This document shows positions 57,801 through 64,000 of a stretch of DNA of 64,000 bases, piece by piece. This DNA comes from Bin80 sp965220935 (GTDB lineage Bacteria; Bacteroidota; Rhodothermia; Rhodothermales; Bin80), in NCBI GenBank assembly GCA_965220935.1, contig OZ244857.1, positions 2,666,001 to 2,730,000 on the forward strand, read 5' to 3'. Positions within the stretch are counted from its first letter, which is position 1. Each line of letters begins with the position of its first letter. Made by a program: the position numbers and the translations under genes. Below the pieces are notes generated by a model. That model saw only the letters and a list, made by a program, of their open reading frames with translations. It was not told where the DNA came from and made no database searches.

Positions 57801-60800
57801 CAAGATCAATCCTGTAGCGGTCTCTGTGCAGGAGGACAATACCGCAGACTTTAAGGTATCTCTTTCTAATGAGCCATCCGGCGAAGTTACGGTAACCATT
57901 CCATCATTTACTGAGCATTCAGATATTCTATCCCGCTCTCCAGACACCCTCAAATTTACCCGCTCAAACTACAATACTTCCCGGTCTGTAACAGTATCCG
58001 CAGCCCCAGATGATAATACGAGCAATGAAACAGAAACCCTCACCCTGACCGCCAGTGGCCCCGGCTATGATGATGTCACTGGCACGGTGGACGTGACCGT
58101 AGTGGATCAAGGCGCGGTGAGTGTGAGTCTTTTGGCTGAACAACCGCTCAATGTAAATGAAGGCGAATCAGTGGAGGTCACCGTTGAGCTGACCAGGGCC
58201 CTGCAAACAACAGACCTGACGATTCCCTTGATCTATAAGGGCGTTGGTGAGCACCCTGCAACCGAGGATCTTGTTGATTACGAGGGGCCGCCATCAATCA
58301 CAATACCTAAGGGGCAGCGCCGTGTGCCTGTGATAATTTCAACCACTGATGATGAGCTCGCGGAAAAGGATGAAAGGTTTAGCGTTGCCCTGGACAAAGA
58401 GAATTTACCAGGTGGGATAGAGCCTGGGAGTCCGCGGGATCATGTAATCACGATCGTTGATAATGACAAGCCGCCCCCTGTGCAGGCGCGTCTGTCGGTT
58501 GAGCCCAATCCAGTGTACGAGGGCAGTTCAGCCACGGTCACAGCCATGTTGGACTACACTTTGGACGAATCGATCACGATAGACGTTATCTGCAAACCTC
58601 TCAAGACCACAGTGCCAGACGATTACACATGTCCAGACTCAATCACGATTCCAGCAAATGCAGAATCTGGCAGTGCGGAGCTGACGACCGAGGTTGATGA
58701 CGACACTGACGATGAGCAGGTGAGCGTGGCGCTGGGGACGCATCCGAGCGTTGAAATTGGCCCACCACTTTCCATCATCGTGACCATTTTGGATAAGACC
58801 CCTGTGGTGGTGACTTTATCCGTGCCGCGTGAGGTCACCGAAGGGGATTCTGCGACCGTCACGGCCACGCTCTCCACCGCGGCATTGCGTCCAGTGATGA
58901 TTCCGATAGAGTGCTCACCTGTAATGCCTAACGACTATACCTGTCCCACTCAGATTCGGGTTGATTTAGACGACGACTCTGGATCTGCGCAGATTGAGAC
59001 CTATCCCGATGACATCGATGAAGACGATGAAACCTTTACGGTGGAAATTGGCACACCGCTGCCCCCGGACTACATTGCAGGCCATTCGCAGCAGGTGACC
59101 ATCTTAGATGATAATCAGGCGGGGATCGTTCTTTCATCGCCCTCACTGACGGTGGGTGAAGGGTCCAGCGCAGGCTATACGATCAAGCTTTTGTCAGAGC
59201 CGCAATCATCCGTGACACTTCAAATCACCGAAATCACCAACCGGATCACTTTTGACCCGCCTGTGCTGACCTTTGACGCATCAAATTGGAAATTGCCACA
59301 GGAGGTGACGGTAGAGGCAGCGCCAGACGATGATGCCATTCCAGAAGAGGTGACCCTGTTGCATACGGCCACTAGCCTGGATCCAAACTATAATGCACTC
59401 ACTGAAGATCTACCGGTGACGGTCACCGATACGGGTACTAAAGATTTGGTGATCCGCCCGCCTGATCTCACGATACGCGAAGGGACTTCAGGTGATTTTA
59501 CCGTCGCTTTGTCTGCAGAGCCGCAGGGATCGGTCACCGTAGAGATCAGCGCATTTTTAAATGATGAGTTGACACGGGATCCAGACATGCTGACGTTTAC
59601 GCCCTCTGACTGGGCGGATGAGCAACCGGTGCGCGTGGCCGCTGCAAAAGATGAGGATGCCGAACGTGACCCGACGGAAACCCTTACGCTGACCGCTCGC
59701 GGTGGGGGCTACGATGGCGTGATGCGCAACGTGCAGGTGACCATTGAAGAAACTGGCTCCAAGGGTATTGTGCTGGCGCCTAAGTCATTAGACATTGAGG
59801 AAGGAGGGCCCTCTAAATCCTATACCGTTGTGCTTAGCTCAGCGCCCACCTCTCATGTAGAGATTACGCTCAGCGGGGATCAAGGCAAAGCAACGCTGAC
59901 CCCCATGTCGTTGGAGTTCACGCAATCAAACTGGAAAGCCCCCAAGACCGTGACCGTCCAAGCGCTGGATGACCCCGACACCGAGGATGAAACCCTCCAG
60001 ATCATCCACACAGCCAGCGGGGGTGGGTATGACACAGAGCGCACAGAGTTAGACCTTCGGATTAACGATAAAGGGGAGGCGCCGCTGACGCTCTCTATTT
60101 ATGATGCGCAGGCGCAAGAGCGTGATGGGAAGGTCTCTCTGCGCGTGGAGCTCAATCGATCCACCGATGTGCCAGTCATAGCCACCTATGAAACCGTTGA
60201 CGGCACGGCCAAGTCAACAGAGGACTATGTGCGTTCTCGAGGGCTGGTCTTGTTTGATCCAGGATCCAGAACAGGGAAGATTCAGATAGAGCTCGTCTCT
60301 GATGACATAGATGAGAGCGAGGAGCAGTTTACCGTGAAGCTCACCAGTGCAAGGCCTGAGGTGACGATTGCGCGTGATGTGGGTCAGGTCACGATCTTTG
60401 ACAAAGCGCGTGCGGTGGCCATTCGGATTGACGATGCAGTGACCACTGAAGAGAGCATGCAGTTTACTGTGCAGTTATCTATGCCGAGTGCGACAGCGAT
60501 TGTGGTCCACTATCGCACTGAAGATGGAACGGCAAGTGCAAACGAAGACTACCGCAGCAGTGCTGGGGCCCTCACCTTTGCCCCGGGTGAGATAGAGCAA
60601 ACCATTGAGGTAGAGTTAGTGCCCACAAAAGAGAATCAACAGGGGAAGACCTTTGCAATGCGTCTTGAAAACACCAGCGAGGGCACCATTGACAAAGCGG
60701 TGGCCACAGCGACGATTGAGGGAGCGGATGTCGCCATTGCAGTGGAGGCGATGAAGGCATACGCCGTGCGCTTTGTGCGGACCTCCACGATTCAGATTGT

Positions 60801-61944
60801 GGAGGCATTGCGACACCGGCCGACGGGGTCGTCGTGTTTGGCTGGGCAGCGCATGGAACTGGCACAGCTGTGGGCCACGGATTGGACACCGTCTCTGGGC
60901 GAGCTGTTGGCAGGATGCCGCATGATGCAAGAGCAAGAGCGAAATCGGGGGTGGCTAAGCGTGTGGGGACAGGGCGCGTTCACGCGGCTGCGGAGTAACG
61001 ATGTGCTTAATCTGCGCGGTGAGGTCTCAACCGCGATGTTGGGGACCGATTATCGTTGGCAGAGTGGCTGGTTAACGGGCATTATGGTGACGCACAGTCA
61101 GGGAGATGGATCGTATCGCATGTTGGAGCAATCGGTGCAGACATCGTTGACACAGGTGGTGCCGTATGTCTCAGTTCAGGGGATAGATTGGGGGGCATGG
61201 CTGGCGCTGGGGTATGGGCGTGGGCAGATCGAGGTAGAGGCATTGGAGGGATCCTTGGCTTCGGTGTTTGGGGCGGCTGGCATTGAGGGGAAATGGATGT
61301 CTAGTAGCACAGCGGGATTAAATATTCACGGGGATGTGCTGGTTGCAGGGGCGGAGGTGGATAAGTATGAGGTCCGTGGAGAGGTCGTGCGCGTGCGTGT
61401 AGGGTTACAGGGGGTGCTGAAGCTTCATGACAGGGTGCGTCCATACATAGAGGCGAATGTGCGTCAGGATGGGGGCAGTGCAGAAACGGGGATTGGGTTG
61501 GAGCTCGGCGGAGGGTTGCGATTTGCGTCAGGGAAGCTAAAGGCCGAGCTACGGACGCAGGGGCTACTGCTACACAGTGCCGACGGGTTTACCGAGTGGG
61601 GAGCTTCGGGATATGTGCAGGTTGGGGGCGGCCCAGTAGGGTGGATGATGACGGTTCGCCCGTCTTGGGGACTCGGCTATGGGAGGCAATTGCACCGGCA
61701 ACAGACAATCTTAGATGCCACGCCTGGAAATCTACAACGGACCGAGGTTGAGCTGGCTTATGGCGTGCCGCTGAAAGGCGGCGTGGCCCGCTCGGTGATG
61801 GGGGTGACCCAGCTGTCAAGGGGAAGGATGTATCGGTTGGGGACACAGCTGCGCCCGTGGGAGCAGATGAGCATCTCGGTCTTTGGATTAGCCCACTCGC
61901 AAAGAGAGCTCGGACTCAATGTGCGAGGCGCAATCAACTACTGA
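54802..61944 (+). CDS. giant Calx-beta/Ig-like repeat protein with autotransporter-like beta-barrel
   Basis: Starting at ATG 54802 (an earlier in-frame codon exists at 54772) it is about 2,380 residues. The signal-like segment VALWVSVCMLWFLPAVAFGQ is near the N-terminus. Numerous beta-sandwich repeats of about 105-110 residues carry acidic Calx-beta style endings (DDDDTAEI, TLTASGGGFDNVTGEVRVTV). From about residue 2048 a C-terminal barrel (GWLSVWGQGAFTRLRSND; ...GLNVRGAINY) ends in an aromatic residue as outer-membrane barrels do. That fits self-display of the repeats, unlike the type IX tails of the other giant proteins here. A 7-G run at 55158-55164 lies early in the gene, in frame. Confidence 0.88.
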   Translation: METQGFYFKHRKDGSEAHLNVALWVSVCMLWFLPAVAFGQVRTNQYSPDLDVQTDIGHFGIVSSDELSQNLLDYDMGGVDLFRLSESPRDAFHGFDSDVLIGPVWNLGSDQAASWSNNVGGQDWMSGEQNSVTILEGNSKKIPFSLSSQPSSNVTVTITGHDNTDLSVSPVSLTFTPEDWKTAQEVTLTANQDADATRDPVIQLSFTNSGGDTSSEERTVTILDDEILWEFPPRAVREGSNISLFVELLPVLAPPSGDVTFTISGHQGTNIDPGQEILTFPVDHWQKPQILTLQTKLDTDDADEEVTLTFTASGGGYDGLKYTVDITIYDRPPFDEYVSEGESIQSKPYHIKSYSLVNPSVDITVTWSGFQGTDLTVGQAVHMVKSHQWFRCFSYSDGLGWCTSTVQTEISAGQDTDDVDDQVDLQITVTDAPPKHRMLGVKGRVSVTIGDDDDPSLIVDPTELSITEGETGTFDVSLSEAPLGDLGNNDVTVSIPSRVGLLTADKSSLTFTTDNYNKPQEVTLTAGHDDDLVDDFQSIILEASGGGYDLERARISVTIIDDDEPELNISPNPVFVNEGVTVPVFFEVSLSAEPSNIVTVEIPAFNNTDLWRDTNSLKFSPPRIKGKSLPVFIRADDDADAEDDKETITLTARGGGFDDVTGEVTIIVRDDDVAEAGLVLDRTSITVPEGSSAPFNVSLSAAPSGDVTVDISAFTNSDLSRSHATLTFKSSDYDTPQPVTVSALEDNNLINETETLTLTASGPGYDDVTGEVRVTVKDGDTAALNISDTSVSVPEGSSAPFNVSLSAAPSGEVTVTIPSFTEHSDILSRSPDTLKFTRSNYNTSRSVTVSADEDDNTSNETETLTLTASGGGFDNVTGEVRVTVDDDDTAEIKINPVAVSVQEDNTADFKVSLSNEPSGEVTVTIPSFTEHSDILSRSPDTLKFTRSNYNTSRSVTVSADEDDNTSNETETLTLTAIGGGFDNVTGEVRVTVDDDDTAEIKINPVAVSVQEDNTADFKVSLSNEPSGEVTVTIPSFTEHSDILSRSPDTLKFTRSNYNTSRSVTVSAAPDDNTSNETETLTLTASGPGYDDVTGTVDVTVVDQGAVSVSLLAEQPLNVNEGESVEVTVELTRALQTTDLTIPLIYKGVGEHPATEDLVDYEGPPSITIPKGQRRVPVIISTTDDELAEKDERFSVALDKENLPGGIEPGSPRDHVITIVDNDKPPPVQARLSVEPNPVYEGSSATVTAMLDYTLDESITIDVICKPLKTTVPDDYTCPDSITIPANAESGSAELTTEVDDDTDDEQVSVALGTHPSVEIGPPLSIIVTILDKTPVVVTLSVPREVTEGDSATVTATLSTAALRPVMIPIECSPVMPNDYTCPTQIRVDLDDDSGSAQIETYPDDIDEDDETFTVEIGTPLPPDYIAGHSQQVTILDDNQAGIVLSSPSLTVGEGSSAGYTIKLLSEPQSSVTLQITEITNRITFDPPVLTFDASNWKLPQEVTVEAAPDDDAIPEEVTLLHTATSLDPNYNALTEDLPVTVTDTGTKDLVIRPPDLTIREGTSGDFTVALSAEPQGSVTVEISAFLNDELTRDPDMLTFTPSDWADEQPVRVAAAKDEDAERDPTETLTLTARGGGYDGVMRNVQVTIEETGSKGIVLAPKSLDIEEGGPSKSYTVVLSSAPTSHVEITLSGDQGKATLTPMSLEFTQSNWKAPKTVTVQALDDPDTEDETLQIIHTASGGGYDTERTELDLRINDKGEAPLTLSIYDAQAQERDGKVSLRVELNRSTDVPVIATYETVDGTAKSTEDYVRSRGLVLFDPGSRTGKIQIELVSDDIDESEEQFTVKLTSARPEVTIARDVGQVTIFDKARAVAIRIDDAVTTEESMQFTVQLSMPSATAIVVHYRTEDGTASANEDYRSSAGALTFAPGEIEQTIEVELVPTKENQQGKTFAMRLENTSEGTIDKAVATATIEGADVAIAVEAMKAYAVRFVRTSTIQIVEALRHRPTGSSCLAGQRMELAQLWATDWTPSLGELLAGCRMMQEQERNRGWLSVWGQGAFTRLRSNDVLNLRGEVSTAMLGTDYRWQSGWLTGIMVTHSQGDGSYRMLEQSVQTSLTQVVPYVSVQGIDWGAWLALGYGRGQIEVEALEGSLASVFGAAGIEGKWMSSSTAGLNIHGDVLVAGAEVDKYEVRGEVVRVRVGLQGVLKLHDRVRPYIEANVRQDGGSAETGIGLELGGGLRFASGKLKAELRTQGLLLHSADGFTEWGASGYVQVGGGPVGWMMTVRPSWGLGYGRQLHRQQTILDATPGNLQRTEVELAYGVPLKGGVARSVMGVTQLSRGRMYRLGTQLRPWEQMSISVFGLAHSQRELGLNVRGAINY
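57232..57996 (+). repeat. near-identical 324-bp tandem repeats in the barrel protein gene
   Basis: The segment beginning GGCGAAGTTACGGTAACC recurs at 57232, 57556 and 57880, exactly 324 bp apart, with very few differences over two full units and a partial third. Each unit is 108 residues. The identity suggests recent duplication or gene conversion. Confidence 0.92.
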
Positions 61945-62489
61945 TCTGGTTGGTTAATCGTATTGGAAAATTTGAATACTGTTCAACTAGTGAATCGTTA
62001 GCAGGCTCGGATTTGATCACAGAGATAGGGAACTGCACGGAGAGGAAACTGAGCATCTCTCTCAGGAGGATTTAATTCAACATGCTATTTGTAATCTTTA
62101 GCCTCAAATTTTTCGAGTGATGCGCTTATTACGCTTTACTATATTCATCAATCATCCATGTTTGCATTGAAGGGATGGGGACAACATATCCCTGACTACC
62201 TCCCTCTGCAATAATTCCCTTATCTAGTGCCTGACAAAAAACCCCTACTTTGGGGAGTCACAATTTTTTACGGGGCTTAATATACGAATTTTTTATTAAC
62301 TGCTAGGCAGACTCACCGATTTTAGTCGCGAAATTTTTGATCTGTTTCACCGATCTGTACACCTCACCTATATTTGATCCAAATTCAGTGTATAGGCCAC
62401 TGATTTTGCCTAAAATCTCTGCCGCACGGACGCACCTTTCCCACCTCCAATGGTGGAGTATTTTTTTTTGTGACTCAATGAAGAGTAAT
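61945..62489. other. intergenic gap with a possible terminator
   Basis: No supported gene. CCCCTACTTTGGGG near 62248 and CTCCAATGGTGGAG at 62445-62458 followed by a T-run are the only notable structures. The left end of the transposase-bearing IS must lie in this gap, but I could not define its repeat. Confidence 0.4.
62441..62469 (+). terminator. possible intrinsic terminator
   Basis: A short hairpin (CCACC/GGTGG or CTCCA/TGGAG) is followed at once by TATTTTTTTTT. It is about 500 bp after the giant gene, so it may belong to the IS rather than to that gene. Confidence 0.35.
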
Positions 62490-63941
62490 TTACGCCGCTT
62501 GGCGAAACGACTCTCGGTGTCGGGCCATTAACACCTTCCCGATTCTGCACAAATTCGTGGCGACCACACTTGCGCCGATGCTTCGCGCAAACCCCGCCTT
62601 ACCTCCTTTGGTACGAATACGTGCACCACCATGCTGTTCCAGAGAATTAATACAGGACTCAATCTGCGCATGCTGCCGACGTTTTCGCCGAAACTCTTCC
62701 GCCGATTCTCGTTCGCGCTCTATCTTGTTCTTATAGCCCTTTTTGGGAAGAATGACCTCTATACCCATAGCGCTTAATGCCTCAAAATTCTGAGGCGACC
62801 AAAACCCGCGATCAAAACTCATGGATCCAAGGTTTTCAAACTCTGTCCTATACTTGGTGGCGATCTCAATGGTCATATCTACATCTGATTGCGTCCATAT
62901 GATATCCCATCCCAGAATCAAACCATGTTGACATTGGGTGATCGCGACAGGCACCCCCAATTCTACCTGATTGGGCATGGCCTTCCCCTTGACAATCCAA
63001 CGCGTATGCTCGGCATGGAGCGATAATAACTTCTCTGCATTGGGAATCTTTTCCCCCTCTATCACACGACGATGAACCAAATCTACCAACCGATTGAACT
63101 GCTCAATCGCCTTTTCTAATGGCGCAATCCGACTTGAACTTGGGTCAAGTTCTTTGATCTTATCCAAGACCAGTATACACTTCTGAATCCGATAGTAACA
63201 AATCTTAAAGAAGGCTAAGACCAGCTCTGGATTCGTCTCACGCTTTTTGGTGGTGTTGATCTCCAAATAGGCATTGTTAACCGTAATAATCAAATGCTTT
63301 AACTGACGCCATCCTGCAATGTCGTACGCCCCTAAATTGAAGGCCTCCCAGGCCCTTGAAGCAAGCTGCATGGCCAGAATGATTGAATCGCGTAATAACC
63401 GCACATCATGGGGCGTCTCAACATGAGTTTCCACCACATACGAATCCGTCCGCGCTTCCAAAGGAGCATCGGACGCAACTCCAAAGACCTCTAATCCATG
63501 ATCCACAATCATCCGATTGAGGGTCAACCAAATGTCATCGGTGATCAGACTCACATTGTTGATAATCGTCTGCACACGATACAAGGACTCATGACCAAAA
63601 TCACTCGTATCATTTTGTAACAAGATGCGGATATCGCTGTGTTTATTGGCAAGTTCTGTCAATCGGTCAAAGTCGCAATCCAATCCGTACTTCAATACCG
63701 CGAGCACGAAGATGCGCCAGTAATTTAGCCCAGGTCGCCCCACGCTCTGATCCGTGCCCTCTCCAATTACCTTCTGGAGGTAGGTTACAATCTGATCCCG
63801 AAGATCACAATTCATGCAGATGGACTGCAATGCTAAGATCATTCGGGGAATATCGTCTCTGGAATTAGGATCTACGAAAAGATCCTCAATTGCGTTCATC
63901 CCCAGTGTCGGTTCAGTGTCAAATTGTGCGCGCATGGTCAA
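62490..63941 (-). CDS. ISNCY-like transposase, intact
   Basis: A 483-residue transposase in one frame, the only one in this window without a frameshift. It has an N-terminal region with GRPGLNYWRIFVLAVLKYGL and a catalytic first Asp in RTDSYVVETHVETPHD. Later come GVPVAITQCQHGLILGWDI and the second acidic segment GSMSFDRGFWSPQNFEAL. The basic C-terminal helix (RRKRRQHAQIESCINSLEQH) precedes GGARIRTKGGKAGFARSIG. The layout fits the ISNCY group rather than IS1182, but this is by pattern only. Because the window ends 59 bp upstream of its start, the right end of the element is not seen. Confidence 0.8.
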   Translation of the reverse strand: MTMRAQFDTEPTLGMNAIEDLFVDPNSRDDIPRMILALQSICMNCDLRDQIVTYLQKVIGEGTDQSVGRPGLNYWRIFVLAVLKYGLDCDFDRLTELANKHSDIRILLQNDTSDFGHESLYRVQTIINNVSLITDDIWLTLNRMIVDHGLEVFGVASDAPLEARTDSYVVETHVETPHDVRLLRDSIILAMQLASRAWEAFNLGAYDIAGWRQLKHLIITVNNAYLEINTTKKRETNPELVLAFFKICYYRIQKCILVLDKIKELDPSSSRIAPLEKAIEQFNRLVDLVHRRVIEGEKIPNAEKLLSLHAEHTRWIVKGKAMPNQVELGVPVAITQCQHGLILGWDIIWTQSDVDMTIEIATKYRTEFENLGSMSFDRGFWSPQNFEALSAMGIEVILPKKGYKNKIERERESAEEFRRKRRQHAQIESCINSLEQHGGARIRTKGGKAGFARSIGASVVATNLCRIGKVLMARHRESFRQAA

Positions 63942-64000
63942 TGATGTGATTAAATGAACGGTGAAGATTTTTCAAATCTTGATCAATTCAGAAAGAAAAA

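Overview
The window looks like a chromosome segment of a Bacteroidota/Rhodothermota-type bacterium. The evidence is a TonB-dependent receptor with a carboxypeptidase-like N-terminal domain followed by a DUF4249 lipoprotein, a DUF5916/CBM9-like outer-membrane protein, several giant secreted proteins ending in a type IX secretion style tail (NYPNPF...), a DUF4159 protein, CRTAC/UnbV-type FG-GAP lipoproteins and a KorAB pair. Base composition is moderate except for two very GC-rich fibronectin-III genes. Genus cannot be fixed from sequence alone.

Layout. 1-2.5 kb: an IS4-like element nested in an ISL3-family remnant. 2.5-6.8 kb: hsdM-hsdS without hsdR, cut off by a decayed ISL3-family element. 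6.8-13.9 kb: a frameshifted lipoprotein gene, then a compact TonB receptor / DUF4249 / DUF5916 operon. 14.2-20.9 kb: a giant FN3 surface protein gene (minus strand), currently split by a 14-G tract and bordered by ISL3 remnants. 21.3-26.5 kb: a frameshifted coiled-coil gene, DUF4159, glyA, a phosphoribosyltransferase and tatC. 26.5-27.4 kb: a Panacea/SocA-type protein overlapping a two-helix membrane protein (candidate toxin-antitoxin pair). 27.4-28.9 kb: dead IS3-family element. 29.2-33.4 kb: Nramp-like transporter and korA-korB. 33.7-37.0 kb: secreted HNH-nuclease-like domain fused to Calx-beta repeats and a sorting tail. 37.4-39.4 kb: IS1634-type element flanked by 57-bp direct repeats. 40-47.7 kb: a type II restriction-modification pair whose methyltransferase gene is split by a 6.3-kb insertion carrying a second giant FN3 gene. 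48-54.7 kb: AlbA_2 remnant, xylose-isomerase-like barrel, metallophosphoesterase, CRTAC-type lipoprotein. 54.8-61.9 kb: a 2,380-residue repeat protein with a C-terminal autotransporter-like barrel. 62.5-63.9 kb: an apparently intact ISNCY-like transposase.

Main result. The second FN3 gene sits in a discrete unit (41005-47332) with imperfect terminal inverted repeats and an 8-bp target duplication. Removing the unit and one duplication rejoins the methyltransferase in frame, so this is a transposase-free mobile cassette carrying a surface protein. Both FN3 genes carry a poly-C run (sense strand) at the same place, just after the N-terminal region. One is in frame (10 C, ON) and the other out of frame (14 C, OFF), which suggests a pair of phase-variable surface proteins, at least one of them mobile.

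The many transposase frameshifts, the two broken restriction systems and other pseudogenes point to a genome rich in IS activity and decay, as in host-associated or otherwise relaxed-selection bacteria; that lifestyle is an inference.
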